Source of the DNA: Halovulum marinum
Lineage (GTDB): Bacteria; Pseudomonadota; Alphaproteobacteria; Rhodobacterales; Rhodobacteraceae
DNA length: 64,000 bases
Direction of reading: 5' to 3'
Assembly: GCF_009697225.1 (NCBI RefSeq)
Contig: NZ_WIND01000073.1
Location: 20,181-84,180, forward strand
The first letter of the stretch is position 1. The number at the start of each line of letters is the position of its first letter. Shown here piece by piece: positions 36,906 through 47,652 of the stretch. Under the pieces are notes generated by a model. The model did no database searches and was not told where the DNA came from. It saw only the letters and a list, made by a program, of their open reading frames with translations. The position numbers and the translations under genes were made by a program.

Positions 36906-37727
36906 CTACAGGATCCGCGGCGGCGGCGGGCCGGCCGGCGGGGCGTGCGCGGCCAGGAACGGATCCAGCAGCGCCGCCAGCGCCTCGGGCGCCTGCACGC
37001 AAGGCAGATGGCCGGTGCCCGGCAGCAGGTGGAAGGCGCAGCCGGGGATCAGCGCCGCGGTCTCGCGCACCATGTCGGCGGGGGTCGCGCCGTCCAGCGC
37101 GCCGGCCACCGCCAGCGCCGGCAGCCGCAGCCGCGCGGTGCTGTCGAACAGGTCGGTGTGGCCGATCGCGGCGCAGCAGCCGGCATAGCCCTCGGCCGGG
37201 GTGGCGCACAGCCGGTCGCGCCACAGCGCCACCTCGGCGGCGCGGGCCTGGCGGAAACGCGGCGGGAACCAGCGCGCGAGGATGCCGTCGGCCAGCGCGG
37301 CGACGCCGCGGTCGCGGACGGTGTCGGCGCGGTCCTGCCAGATCGCCTCGGTGCCGATCTTGGCGGCGGTGTTCGACAGCACCAGCGCGGCGACAAGGTC
37401 CGGGCGCTCGGCCGCCAGCCCCTGCGCCACCAGCCCGCCCAGCGACAGCCCGACCACCACCGCGTCCGACACGCCCAGCGCGTCCAGCAGCCCGGCGGCG
37501 TCGTGCACCAGCGCCTGCATGCCGTAGGGCGCGGGCGGCACCGTGCTGCGGCCGTGGCCGCGCAGATCGCAGCGGATCAGCCGCAGGTCGGGCGGCAGGT
37601 GCGGCAGCAGCGGGTCCCAGACCCGGTGGTCCAGACCCAGCGCGTGCAGCAGCAGCACCGGCGGCCCGTCGGGGGCGCCGTCCTCGGTGTAGTGCAGCTC
37701 GATGGCGTTGGTGCGGATCAGCGGCAT
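36906..37727 (-). CDS. Alpha/beta hydrolase, 3-oxoadipate enol-lactonase-like (PcaD family)
   Basis: A 273-residue cytoplasmic hydrolase. The nucleophile serine is in VGLSLGGLVAQGLA, the oxyanion region HALGLDHRVW, and the catalytic histidine in GTGHLPCVQAP. The RCDLRGHGRS segment and overall length match PcaD, which opens the enol-lactone of the beta-ketoadipate pathway. No other pca genes lie nearby, so the specific substrate is uncertain and it may be a general esterase. Confidence 0.85.
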   Translation of the reverse strand: MPLIRTNAIELHYTEDGAPDGPPVLLLHALGLDHRVWDPLLPHLPPDLRLIRCDLRGHGRSTVPPAPYGMQALVHDAAGLLDALGVSDAVVVGLSLGGLVAQGLAAERPDLVAALVLSNTAAKIGTEAIWQDRADTVRDRGVAALADGILARWFPPRFRQARAAEVALWRDRLCATPAEGYAGCCAAIGHTDLFDSTARLRLPALAVAGALDGATPADMVRETAALIPGCAFHLLPGTGHLPCVQAPEALAALLDPFLAAHAPPAGPPPPRIL

Positions 37728-37758
37728 GCGCCCGTTCTGCCCGCCCCCGGCCGCCGGG

Positions 37759-38193
37759 TCAAATCCGCTGGCGCGCCGGCTCTCCGGGATCGGGAAACAG
37801 CGTGTCGTAGCCCCAGGTGAAGACGAAGGCGTAGACCAGGTAGAACAGCGCGAACGACGCGTCCAGCACCAGCGCCTGCCACAGCCCGATGCCCAGCCAG
37901 GCAGCGACCACCGGCAGCAGCAGCACCAGCAGCCCGCCCTCGAACCCGACCGCGTGCAGCACCCGCACCGCCGGCGATTTGCGCGTGCTGCCGGTGCGCC
38001 GGCGCAGCGCGTGGTCGAAGCCCAGGTTGTAGACATAGTTCCAGCCGGTCGCCAGCGTCGCGGCGACGGCGGCGAGCAGGCCGATGGCGACCAGCCCGTG
38101 GCCGAACAGCCACGACCCCAGCGGCGTGATCACCGCCAGCCCGATCAGCTCGAAGCTGACGGCCTGGCGGATGCGGTCTGCGGTGCTGCGCAT
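37759..38193 (-). CDS. PACE-family (BTP-domain) efflux protein
   Basis: A 144-residue membrane protein with four helices arranged as two tandem repeats: DRIRQAVSFELIG with WNYVYNLGFDHAL, and AVRVLHAVGFEGG with FTWGYD. Two such bacterial transmembrane pair domains define the PACE transporters, whose AceI member exports chlorhexidine and short diamines by proton antiport. The conserved membrane glutamates (FEL and FEG) are present. The ATG at 38193 fits the family; another lies 15 nt upstream. The substrate here is unknown. Confidence 0.88.
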   Translation of the reverse strand: MRSTADRIRQAVSFELIGLAVITPLGSWLFGHGLVAIGLLAAVAATLATGWNYVYNLGFDHALRRRTGSTRKSPAVRVLHAVGFEGGLLVLLLPVVAAWLGIGLWQALVLDASFALFYLVYAFVFTWGYDTLFPDPGEPARQRI

Positions 38194-38294
38194 GAGATCC
38201 CCTCGCAACGTGCCGGGCCGTCCCGCGTGCTGGTCCCATGACGGGGGAGGTCGTCCTCGCCTGCCGCCTCAGCTAGGCACCGGGACGTGGCGGG

Positions 38295-38777
38295 TCAAGG
38301 TGCCGCCGCGGCCGGCAGATGCGGCGCGAACTCGTCCAGCACCGCGGCGTAGACCTGGCGCTTGAACGGCACGATCGCGGTCAGCATGTCGGCGGGGGTC
38401 ATCCAGCGCCAGGTGCGGAATTCGGGGTGCCGGGTGGCCAGGTTCACCGCGCCGTCCGGGGCCTGAAGGCGGAACAGGAACCAGAGCTGGCGCTGGCCCC
38501 GGTACCGGCCGCCCCAGACCTTACCGACCAGATCGTCGGGCAGATCATAGGTGATCCAGTCGGCGGTCTTCGCCAGATTCCTTACCGCCGACGCCGGGAC
38601 CGAGATCTCTTCCTCCATCTCGCGCAGCGCCGCCTGCAGCGGCTGCTCGCCGGCGTCGATGCCGCCCTGCGGCATCTGCCAGGCGCCGGGGGTATCGATA
38701 CGCTCGCCCGCGAACAGCAGGCCGTCGGCGTTGCACAGCGCAACGCCGACGCAGGGCCGATATGGCAGCTCGCTCAT
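38295..38777 (-). CDS. rppH: RNA pyrophosphohydrolase
   Basis: A 160-residue Nudix hydrolase that removes pyrophosphate from 5'-triphosphate RNA ends and triggers decay. The Nudix box covers about residues 38-60 ([20 protein letters not shown]). The opening [14 protein letters not shown] and the [10 protein letters not shown] segment match alphaproteobacterial RppH. It follows ctpA by 22 nt, the common order in this group. Confidence 0.95.
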   Translation of the reverse strand: MSELPYRPCVGVALCNADGLLFAGERIDTPGAWQMPQGGIDAGEQPLQAALREMEEEISVPASAVRNLAKTADWITYDLPDDLVGKVWGGRYRGQRQLWFLFRLQAPDGAVNLATRHPEFRTWRWMTPADMLTAIVPFKRQVYAAVLDEFAPHLPAAAAP

Positions 38778-38799
38778 GCGGCGTCCGTTCCCGGCCGCC

Positions 38800-40149
38800 T
38801 CACTCGTCGCGGCCGGCCAGCACGTTGAGGCCGCGGATCAGGTCCAGCGCATGCGCCAGCTGATAATCCTCGTCCCGGCGGCGGGCCATCTCCTCGGCTT
38901 CGTCGCGCTCTTCCTCCAGCTGGCGCAGCTCGTCCTCGGACAGGCTGTCGTTGCTGAGCGCGCCGCGCAGGTCGGCCTCGGAGCGGTTGCGCTGCGCCGC
39001 CGAACCTGGCTCCTCGACCTCGGTTTCCTCGGTCTCGGGGGCCGGACGCTGCTCGATGATCACGTCGGGCTGCACGCCCAGGTTCTGGATCGAGCGGCCC
39101 GAGGGCGTGTAGTAGCGCGCAGTGGTCAGCCGCATCGCGCCCTTGCCCTGCAGCGGCACGATGGTCTGCACCGACCCCTTGCCGAAGCTGCGGGTGCCGA
39201 CGACGATCGCGCGGCGATGGTCCTGCAGCGCGCCGGCGACGATCTCGGACGCCGAGGCCGAGCCGCCGTTGACCAGCACCACCAGCGGCTTGCCCTCGGC
39301 CAGATCGCCCGGCTCGGCGTTGTAGCGGTCACTGTCGCGCGGATCGCGGCCGCGGGTCGAGACGATCTCGCCCGCGTCCAGGAACGCGTCGGACACCTGC
39401 ACCGCCTGGGTCAGCAGGCCGCCGGGGTTGTTGCGCAGGTCCAGCACGAAGCCGTCGACGTTGTCCATGCCGCCCAGCGCCTCGACCTGCTCCTTCAACC
39501 CCGACTCGAGATTGAGGAAGGTCTGCTCGGTGAAGGTGGTGACGCGCAGCACGACGACGTTTCCTTCGGTGCGCGAGCGCACCGCCGCGATGGTGATGGT
39601 GTCGCGGGTCAGGGTCAGATCGAACGGCTCGGTCTCTTCGCCGCGGACGATGGTGATGACGATGTCGCTGCCCACCGGGCCGCGCATCAGCTCCACCGCC
39701 TCGTTCAGCGTCAGGCCGAGGATCGGCTCGCCGTCGACATGGGTGATGTAGTCGCCCGGCTCGACCCCGGCGCGGGCGGCGGGGGTGTCGTCGATCGGCG
39801 TGACCACCTTGACGAAGCCGTTCTCCTGCGTGACCTCGATGCCGAGGCCGCCGAACTCGCCGCGGGTCTGCACCCGCATGTCGTCGTAGTCGTCAGGCGG
39901 CAGGTAGCTGGAGTGCGGATCCAGCGACGACAGCATGCCGTTGATCGCGCTCTCGATCAGCTCCTTCTCGTCCACGTCCTCGACATAGGTCGAGCGGATG
40001 CGCTCGAAGATGTCGCCGAACAGGTCCAGCTGCTCGTAGGTCAGACGGTCGCGTTCGACCTCCTGCGCGATGATCGGGGCCGCGAACTGCGTCGTGACGA
40101 CGAAGCCCGCAAACGCGCCGCCCACGGCGGCTATCATCAGCTTGTTCAT
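38800..40149 (-). CDS. ctpA: Carboxy-terminal processing protease, S41 family
   Basis: A 449-residue protease. A signal or anchor helix covers residues 1-28; the PDZ domain follows ([16 protein letters not shown] onward, about 95-185), then the S41 catalytic domain with the serine in [15 protein letters not shown] and the lysine in SFGKGSVQT. The acidic, low-complexity tail after about residue 370 is typical of alphaproteobacterial versions. It acts on periplasmic proteins. It is 14 nt downstream of envC in the rsfS to rppH cluster. Confidence 0.95.
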   Translation of the reverse strand: MNKLMIAAVGGAFAGFVVTTQFAAPIIAQEVERDRLTYEQLDLFGDIFERIRSTYVEDVDEKELIESAINGMLSSLDPHSSYLPPDDYDDMRVQTRGEFGGLGIEVTQENGFVKVVTPIDDTPAARAGVEPGDYITHVDGEPILGLTLNEAVELMRGPVGSDIVITIVRGEETEPFDLTLTRDTITIAAVRSRTEGNVVVLRVTTFTEQTFLNLESGLKEQVEALGGMDNVDGFVLDLRNNPGGLLTQAVQVSDAFLDAGEIVSTRGRDPRDSDRYNAEPGDLAEGKPLVVLVNGGSASASEIVAGALQDHRRAIVVGTRSFGKGSVQTIVPLQGKGAMRLTTARYYTPSGRSIQNLGVQPDVIIEQRPAPETEETEVEEPGSAAQRNRSEADLRGALSNDSLSEDELRQLEEERDEAEEMARRRDEDYQLAHALDLIRGLNVLAGRDE

Positions 40150-40163
40150 ATCTTGCCCTGCCG

Positions 40164-41263
40164 TTAATTCAGTGCCTCGAACCAGGGCAGCGGATCGACC
40201 GGGCTCTGGTTCACTCTCAGTTCCATATAGAGCGTTTTCGCGGGCGCTTGGCCACCCGCGTCGCCCGCTTCCGGCGATAATTCTTCGTGAGGCGCGGCGG
40301 CATTGTCCAGCCCCGGCATGAAACCCAGCACGCCGCCCGGCTCCACCACCTCGCCCGCGCGCACAAGGTAGCGTCCCAGCCCGCCGAGCACCATCAGAAC
40401 GTTTTCCTGCGGCTCCAGGATCACCACCTCGCCATAGCCGTCCAGCCGTCCGGTGAACCGCACCGTCGCCGCGGCCGGCGCGGTGACCAGCGCCCCCGCG
40501 GGCGCGCCGATGGCGATGCCGGGACGTTGCAGCCCGGCGGAATCGGCCTCGCCGAAGCGGCGCAGCAGCGGCCCGTCGGCGGGCGTGGCATAGGGGCCCA
40601 GTTCGCCCGGCGCGGCGTCGAGCTCGGCCGGCAGCGTCGTCTCCAGCGCGATCGCCAGCGCCGACAGGTTCGCCGCGTCCTCGCCCAGGTCGGGCAGCGG
40701 ACCGGCTGCGGCCTGGTCCTCCTCGATGCGGGCGATCAGGCGGTCGCGGATCACCGCCAGCCGCTCGCGGCCGTCCTCGAGATCCGCCAGCAGCGCCTGC
40801 TGCTGCGCCTGCAGGTTGGACAGCGCCGCCCGCTCGGCGCGCAGCGCCGCGGCGCGGGCGCGCACCGTGGCGGCGGCATTCTCCATCAGCATCAGCGCGC
40901 GGGCGCCGTCGCGCGGGTCCTGCGCGCCGGTCAGCACCAGCGGCGCCGCGACCCGGCCCAGCCGGGCGATGCCGCCGGTCAGCCGGCGCAGCTCGGCCTC
41001 GGCGTCGGTCAGCGCGCGGCCGCGGGCGCGGGCCTTGGCGGCGACCTTGCCGATGTCGCGCCGCAGCGACTGCATCGCCGCCTCGTAGGCGCGGATCGCC
41101 CCGGCCAGCGCCCGGCGCTGCGCCAGGCTGGTGCGCGCCTCGGACAGCTGCGCCTCGGCGACCTGCAGCGCCTCGGCGCGGCCGCCGGCACCGCCGGTCT
41201 GCGCCGGCGCCGACGTGCCCAGCGCCAGCAGCGCCGCCGCAAGCAGCCCCGCGCCGCGCCGCA

Positions 41264-41264
<1 letters not shown>
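40164..41264 (-). CDS. envC: EnvC-like murein hydrolase activator
   Basis: A 366-residue secreted protein: signal peptide (1-20), a long Ala/Arg-rich coiled-coil (about 25-235), and a C-terminal LytM/M23 domain. The zinc ligands of active M23 enzymes are missing: the first His position reads LQRPGIAIG and the HxH position reads LYMELR. This degenerate form is normal for EnvC, which activates amidases during cell separation. A GTG at 41267 is an alternative start; the ATG at 41264 shares one base with the gpmI stop. Confidence 0.92.
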
Positions 41265-42787
<1,523 letters not shown>

Positions 42788-42868
42788 GAGGGGTCCTTTC
42801 CGGCTCGGGTCGCGCGCAAACTAGCGGCGGCGCGCGCGGGCCTCAAGCCCGCCTTGCGGGCGCGCCGC

Positions 42869-43339
42869 TCATGCGCGGTGGTACGGGCTGTTCGCCAGGA
42901 TCGAGGCGGCGCGGTAAAGCTGTTCGGCCAGCATCACCCGGGCCAGCATGTGCGGCCAGACCATCTGCCCGAAAGACAGGCGGAAATCGGCCTCGGCGCG
43001 CAGATCCGTCGCCAGCCCGTCGGCGCCGCCGATCAGGAACACCGCGTCGCGGCGGCCCTGGTCGCGCCAGTCGCGCAGCAGCCCGGCGAACGCCGGAGAA
43101 GTCAGCACCTTGCCGCGTTCGTCCAGCGCGACCACCGCCGCGCCGTCGGGAATCGCGCCGCGCAGCAGCGGCGCCTCGGCCGCCGGACCCCGGCCCTTGC
43201 GCGGCTCGACCTCGGCCACGCTCAACGGGCCCAGCCCCAAGACCCGCCCGGTGCGGTCGAACCGGGTGGCGTAGTCGTCCACCAGATCGCGCTCGGGGCC
43301 GGCGCGCAGCCGGCCGACGGCGGCGACGGTGATCCTCAC
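42869..43339 (-). CDS. rlmH: 23S rRNA (pseudouridine1915-N3)-methyltransferase
   Basis: A 156-residue SPOUT methyltransferase that modifies helix 69 of 23S rRNA on the 70S ribosome. The knot and SAM-binding signature is visible as VFLIGGADG and the C-terminal LSFGQMVWPHMLARVMLAEQLYRA, ending in the family's SPYHR motif. It follows rsfS by 7 nt, so both are probably one transcript. Confidence 0.96.
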   Translation of the reverse strand: MRITVAAVGRLRAGPERDLVDDYATRFDRTGRVLGLGPLSVAEVEPRKGRGPAAEAPLLRGAIPDGAAVVALDERGKVLTSPAFAGLLRDWRDQGRRDAVFLIGGADGLATDLRAEADFRLSFGQMVWPHMLARVMLAEQLYRAASILANSPYHRA

Positions 43340-43346
43340 GGCCGGT

Positions 43347-43727
43347 TCAGGCGTCGAGCGACGGCCGCTTCAGCTGCTCTTCGGGCGAGAGCCACATCTT
43401 TTCCAGCTGGTAGAAGTCGCGGACCTCGGGGCGGAAGATGTGGACGATGGCGTCGCCGCAATCGATCAGCACCCAGTCTCCGGTGTCCTTGCCCTCGATC
43501 CGCACGCTGCGGCCCTGATCCTGCTTCAGCCGATCGGACAGCTTTTCCGCGATCGCGGTGACCTGACGGGACGACCGGCCCGAAGCGACGACCATGTGGT
43601 CGGCGATTTCGGACTTGCCCGCAAGGTCGATGACGATCACGTCCTCGGCCTTGTCATCGTCCAGCGATGTCAGGATCAGGTTCAGAAGGGCGGTGTCCCG
43701 CGTGCCCGGCCCGGCCGGGGTGCTCAT
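43347..43727 (-). CDS. rsfS: Ribosomal silencing factor RsfS
   Basis: A 126-residue protein that binds L14 and blocks subunit joining under starvation. The DDKAEDVIVIDL opening, the DHMVVASGRSSRQV block and the GDWVLIDCGDAIVHIF block are the family hallmarks. It is the first gene of the rsfS-rlmH-gpmI-envC-ctpA-rppH cluster. The 185 nt upstream (43728-43912) hold no gene and should carry the promoter; no clear -35/-10 pair is visible. Confidence 0.95.
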   Translation of the reverse strand: MSTPAGPGTRDTALLNLILTSLDDDKAEDVIVIDLAGKSEIADHMVVASGRSSRQVTAIAEKLSDRLKQDQGRSVRIEGKDTGDWVLIDCGDAIVHIFRPEVRDFYQLEKMWLSPEEQLKRPSLDA

Positions 43728-43912
43728 GTCACGCGGCGTCGCAGCGGCTGGCGCTGCATTTGCACGTTCCGACAGAACTGTACCTCCAAAAGATGCGCCG
43801 GCGAACCGGCATTCCAGTGCCCCGAAAGGTAGTGCGCCCGGTGCCCGCAAACAAGCGCCGCGCGCCGCCGTCGCGAAATCGTCGCGATCCGTGCCCCGAA
43901 CGCACCGGCGCG

Positions 43913-44863
43913 TCAGCCGCCCGCCGGCAGCCGCGCCAGGCGCGCGACCAGCAGGTCGTAGAAGCCGTCGGCGTCCACCTCGCGCAGGTACAGCACGTTC
44001 GGTGCGCGGCCGGTCACGCCCCACCAGTCGACCACGGTCATGCCCATGGTCAGCTCCGAGCCGGTCTCGACCGCCAGGTTCACCTCGCGGCCGCCGTACA
44101 GCTCGGGCTTCAGCAACCAGGCGATCACGTTCGGATCGTGCAGCGGCCCGCCGTCGGTGCCGTACTTGGCCTCGTCGAAGCGCTCGAAGAAGTCCAGCAG
44201 CGCGGCGGTGGCGGTGCCGACGGGGCTGCCGATGGCCCGGATCCGCTCGACGCGGGCGCGGGTGGTCAGGCACTGGTGCGTCAGGTCCAGCGGCAGCAGC
44301 GTGATCGGCCGGCCGCAGCGGAACACGACGTCGGCGGCGTGCGGGTCGACATAGATGTTGAACTCGGCCGCCGGCGTGGTGTTGCCGCCCTCGAAGAAGC
44401 CGCCACCCATCGCCACGATGCGCTCGATCCGGGGCAGGATGTCGGGGGCGCGGTTGATCGCCAGCGCGATGTTGGTCAGCGGCCCCAGCGCGCACAGGGT
44501 GACGCCCGCGGGCGTGGCGCGCATCGTCTCGACGATGAAATCGACGCCGTGCCGCGGCTGCAGCGGCATGGTCGGCTCCGGCAGGTCCGGCCCGTCGAGC
44601 CCCGACTTGCCGTGGACGTATTCCGCCGTCACCAGATCCCGCACCAGCGGCCGCACCGCGCCGGCGAACACCGGCAGGTCGGGCCGCCCGGCCAGCTCGC
44701 AGATCTTGCGCGCGTTCGCCTGGGTCAGGTGCAGCGGCACGTTGCCGGCGACGGCGGTGATGCCCAGCACCTCGAGCTCGGGCGAGGCCAGCGCCAGCAG
44801 GATCGCCACCGCGTCGTCCTGGCCGGGGTCCGTGTCGATGATGATCTTCCGCGCCGCGCCCAT
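43913..44863 (-). CDS. Inosine/uridine-preferring nucleoside hydrolase
   Basis: A 316-residue hydrolase that splits ribonucleosides to base and ribose. The calcium-binding DTDPGQDDA motif is at residues 10-18; ALGPLTNIALA and the NIYVDPHAADVVF segment with its calcium/ribose-binding Asp complete the family pattern. It is divergent from the cytosine deaminase gene, 189 nt away. With that enzyme it could turn cytidine or uridine into uracil for the degradative pathway at 22-37 kb. Substrate preference is not visible. Confidence 0.93.
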   Translation of the reverse strand: MGAARKIIIDTDPGQDDAVAILLALASPELEVLGITAVAGNVPLHLTQANARKICELAGRPDLPVFAGAVRPLVRDLVTAEYVHGKSGLDGPDLPEPTMPLQPRHGVDFIVETMRATPAGVTLCALGPLTNIALAINRAPDILPRIERIVAMGGGFFEGGNTTPAAEFNIYVDPHAADVVFRCGRPITLLPLDLTHQCLTTRARVERIRAIGSPVGTATAALLDFFERFDEAKYGTDGGPLHDPNVIAWLLKPELYGGREVNLAVETGSELTMGMTVVDWWGVTGRAPNVLYLREVDADGFYDLLVARLARLPAGG

Positions 44864-44952
44864 GGCCGAGATTTCCCTGATTGCGCCGAACCGGCTGCCC
44901 ACAAGATGGCATGGCATGTTCCGCGCGGCGTTTCCACCATGCGCGGACGACG

Positions 44953-44981
44953 GCGGCGGCATCCCTTGCGGGATCCGCCGC
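44953..44981. other. Strong bulged stem-loop between divergent genes
   Basis: ATCCC (44961-44965) pairs with GGGAT (44970-44974) over a TTGC loop, extended by at least seven more pairs after a one-base bulge (44953-44959 with 44975-44981). It lies 72 nt before the cytosine deaminase start. It could form in the leader RNA of either gene; no function is evident. Confidence 0.45.
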
Positions 44982-45052
44982 GCCCGGCGATGCTGGGCGC
45001 GAGCGCGCGCGCCGGGACGGCCGCCACCCTGTCAGCACGAAAGAGAACACGC

Positions 45053-45502
45053 ATGGTACTGGACGAGACGACGAAGAAGGGGCTGGCGGCGGCGGTGGCC
45101 GAGGCCCGCAAGGGGCTGGAGCAGGGCGGCATTCCGATCGGCTCGTCGCTGATGCTGGGCGACGAGGTGATCGCCGCCGGACACAACCAGCGCGTCCAGA
45201 AGGGCAGCCAGATCCTGCACGGCGAGATGGCGGCGATCGAGGCCTGCGGCCGGCGCCGCGACTACGGGCAGGTGACGCTGTTCACCACCCTGTCGCCCTG
45301 CATGATGTGCGCGGGCACGATCGTGCAGTTCGGCATCCCGCGGGTGATCGTCGCCGAGAACCAGAACTTCGGCGGCAACGAGGAGTTCCTGCGCTCGCGA
45401 GGGGTCGAAGTGACGGTGCTGAACGACCCGGAATGCATCGAGATGATGCGCGGCTTCATCGCCGCGCACCCCGAGCTGTGGGACGAGGACATCGGCGACT
45501 GA
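45053..45502 (+). CDS. Cytosine deaminase, yeast Fcy1-like
   Basis: A 149-residue zinc deaminase converting cytosine to uracil and ammonia. The zinc and catalytic residues are H56 and E58 in ILHGEMAAIE and C83/C86 in TTLSPCMMCAG. The short length, the GIPIGSSLM opening, the GIPRVIVAENQNFGG block and the C-terminal PELWDEDIG ending correspond closely to fungal Fcy1, not to the 400-residue E. coli CodA. A related nucleoside deaminase is the alternative. It is divergent from a nucleoside hydrolase gene. Confidence 0.88.
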   Translation: MVLDETTKKGLAAAVAEARKGLEQGGIPIGSSLMLGDEVIAAGHNQRVQKGSQILHGEMAAIEACGRRRDYGQVTLFTTLSPCMMCAGTIVQFGIPRVIVAENQNFGGNEEFLRSRGVEVTVLNDPECIEMMRGFIAAHPELWDEDIGD

Positions 45503-45661
45503 CGCCGCTTGTGCCGCCAGGGGGCCGCCGTCCGGGGCGGCATCGAGCCCCCCCGGACGGCCCGGTCGCTGCGCGCCCGGCGCCCGGCCCGAGGGTGGCG
45601 CGTCGGTTGCCGCGTCAGTTGCCGGGCCAGCCCGCCCGCGCCCGCAGCCGGCAAGACCGGC

Positions 45662-45928
45662 TCAGCCGCCCGGCGCCTCGGCGGCGGCGTCGTTCCGGGC
45701 AAGCCGCGCCGTGATCTTGTCCTTCAGCAGCAACCGGTTCCGGCGCATCACCGCCAGGCGGAAGTCGTCGGTCGGTACCAGCCCGGTCTCGGCCCGGTGG
45801 ATAGCGCGGTTCAGCTCCAGGTACTCGTCGCAGATCCGGGCGAAGTGGACATCCAAGCCTTGCAGCCGCCGCAGGCGGTCGGCCATGCCGGGAAAATCCT
45901 CGGCCAGCGGATGGGGAACGTGAGGCAT
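45662..45928 (-). CDS. YdcH/DUF465 family small protein
   Basis: An 88-residue helical protein. The HPLAEDFPGMADRLRRL opening, the HFARICDEYLELNRAIHRAE middle and the RRNRLLLKDKITA end match the YdcH (DUF465) family, found widely in proteobacteria with unknown function. A GGAGAGA ribosome site precedes the ATG. Between the cytosine deaminase and this gene, 45503-45661 hold only GC-rich sequence with no gene. Confidence 0.9.
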   Translation of the reverse strand: MPHVPHPLAEDFPGMADRLRRLQGLDVHFARICDEYLELNRAIHRAETGLVPTDDFRLAVMRRNRLLLKDKITARLARNDAAAEAPGG

Positions 45929-46030
45929 GGGTCTCTCCTGTCCTGTGGTCGCGGGCAGGATGGCGCGGCGCGCGGCCCCGCGCCTTGACGTCGGTCAATG
46001 CGGGACAGCGGCCGGCGGCGGAGGGTCCCC

Positions 46031-46645
46031 TCAGCCCGGCGCGTCGGGGGTGACGATCCGGTCGGCCCGGCCGCGCCCCTGCGCCACCAGACGGGCGTTG
46101 GGCAGGTCGTTGTCCTGCACCTTGCGCCGCACCTCGGCCCCGGTCAGGCCGAAGCCGCGCCAGCGCGCGGTCAGCCGCGCCGCCAGTTCGGCCTCGGGCA
46201 CCTCCAGGTACCAGCAGGCGTCGAGCAGCGGGCGCACCGCACCCCAGCCGCCGGCGTCGTGCAGCAGCCAGTTGCCCTCGACGATCACCAGCGGCGCGTC
46301 GGCGCCGATCTCGGTCGCGGCGGCGCGCGCCAGCTCCAGGTTGCGGTCGAACAGCGGGGCATAGACCGTCTCGCCCGCCCGCACCCGGCGCAGCAGGGAC
46401 ACGAAGCCGCCGACGTCGAAGGTCTCGGGCGCGCCCTTGCGCGGGCGCAGGCCGCGCGGCACCAGGATGCCGTCGTCCAGGTGGAACCCGTCCATCGGCA
46501 GCACCACCGCGCCGGCGACCTCGGCCGCCAGCCGCTCGGCCAGGGTCGACTTGCCCGAAGCCGGCGCCCCCACCAGCCCCAGGACCGCCCGGCCGACGCC
46601 GCCCAGCCGGGCGGCGTCGGCGGCAAGATCCTTCAGCCCGCTCAC
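46031..46645 (-). CDS. Uridine-kinase-like P-loop kinase
   Basis: A 204-residue kinase of the phosphoribulokinase/uridine kinase superfamily. Walker A is GAPASGKST (about 27-35), followed by VLPMDGFHLDD and the RGLRPRKGAPETFD loop, then VIVEGNWLL. This pattern is shared by fructose, uridine and pantothenate-type kinases of alphaproteobacteria; the substrate cannot be fixed. The GTG start overlaps the ilvE stop by 4 nt, so the two are translationally coupled, an unexpected pairing. Confidence 0.85.
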   Translation of the reverse strand: MSGLKDLAADAARLGGVGRAVLGLVGAPASGKSTLAERLAAEVAGAVVLPMDGFHLDDGILVPRGLRPRKGAPETFDVGGFVSLLRRVRAGETVYAPLFDRNLELARAAATEIGADAPLVIVEGNWLLHDAGGWGAVRPLLDACWYLEVPEAELAARLTARWRGFGLTGAEVRRKVQDNDLPNARLVAQGRGRADRIVTPDAPG

Positions 46646-47508
46646 GCGCGCACGAGTTTCTCGTATTCCTCGGCGATCGAGCGGGTCAGCGCGCCGACCT
46701 CGAAGGTGTGCTCGCCGATCTGGCCGACCGGGGTGACCTCGGCGGCGGTGCCGGTCAGCCAGCACTGCTCCATGTCGTCCAGCTCGTCCGGCTGGATGTG
46801 GCGCTCGACGACCTCGACGCCGCGCGCCTGCAGCATGCCGATCACCGTCTGCCGGGTGATGCCGTTCAGGAAGCAGTCCGGCTTGGGCGTGTGCACCTTG
46901 CCGTCCTTGACGAAGAACACGTTGGCGCCGGTCGCCTCGGCGACATAGCCGCGGTAGTCGAACATCAGCGCGTCCGAGCAGCCCCTGGCCTCGGCCTGGT
47001 GCTTGGCCATGGTGCAGATCATGTAGAGGCCGGCGGCCTTGGCGAAGCAGGGGATGGTCTCGGGCGAGGGCCGTTTCCACTTCGAGATGTCCAGCCTGGC
47101 GCCCTGCATCTTGGCGTCGCCGTAATAGGCGCCCCAGGCCCAGACCGCGACCGCCATGTGCACCGGGTTGCGGGCCGAGGCGACGCCCATGTCGTCGCCC
47201 GAGCCGCGCCAGCAGATTGCACGCACATAGGCGTCGGACAGGCCGCTGGCGGCCAGCGTCTCGGCCTTGGCGGCCTCGATCTCGCTGAGCGTGTAGGGGA
47301 TCGGGATGTCCATCATCCTGCCCGAATCCAGCAGGCGCTGCGAATGCTCGCGGCTCTTGAAGATCCTGCCGCCATAGGCGCGCTCGCCCTCGAACACCGA
47401 GCTGCCGTAGTGCAGCGCGTGGGTCAGGATGTGCACCTTCGCCTCGCGCCACGGGGTCAGGTCGCCGTCCATCCAGATGCTGCCGTCGCGGTCGTCGTAG
47501 CTGCCCAT
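46642..47508 (-). CDS. ilvE: Branched-chain amino acid aminotransferase
   Basis: A 288-residue fold-type IV PLP enzyme for the last step of leucine, isoleucine and valine synthesis. The PLP lysine is K157 in CFAKAAGLY; LHYGSSVFEGERAY, the GYVAEATGANVFFVK block and FLNGITRQT complete the family pattern. The ATG at 47508 is preferred over one 51 nt upstream, because GGAGGGA lies 7 nt before it. It is divergent from the MarR/OmpR pair. Confidence 0.94.
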   Translation of the reverse strand: MGSYDDRDGSIWMDGDLTPWREAKVHILTHALHYGSSVFEGERAYGGRIFKSREHSQRLLDSGRMMDIPIPYTLSEIEAAKAETLAASGLSDAYVRAICWRGSGDDMGVASARNPVHMAVAVWAWGAYYGDAKMQGARLDISKWKRPSPETIPCFAKAAGLYMICTMAKHQAEARGCSDALMFDYRGYVAEATGANVFFVKDGKVHTPKPDCFLNGITRQTVIGMLQARGVEVVERHIQPDELDDMEQCWLTGTAAEVTPVGQIGEHTFEVGALTRSIAEEYEKLVRA

Positions 47509-47574
47509 GGCCGTCCCTCCGTTTTCCTCATGTTGCGCGAAAACGACCGGGCGCGACACGATCTTTCATGAAAC

Positions 47575-47596
47575 TGCGAATCCGCTAGCATTCGCA
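47575..47596. promoter_or_regulatory. Candidate MarR operator upstream of petP
   Basis: TGCGAAT (47575-47581) and ATTCGCA (47590-47596) form a perfect 7-bp inverted repeat around an 8-nt spacer. It sits in the 144-nt gap between ilvE and the MarR-type gene, about 57 nt before the latter's ATG. The size and position suit a MarR-dimer operator, possibly autoregulatory. Confidence 0.55.
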
Positions 47597-47652
47597 TCTT
47601 GGAAAGTCAACAAGGCTGACATAAAATCCGACCGAACCGATCGGAGCCCGAC

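Noticed and set aside
44953..44981. Stem-loop before the cytosine deaminase gene as a riboswitch.
   Set aside because: It is a simple bulged hairpin without conserved loops of any riboswitch class I know; it may be incidental in GC-rich DNA.
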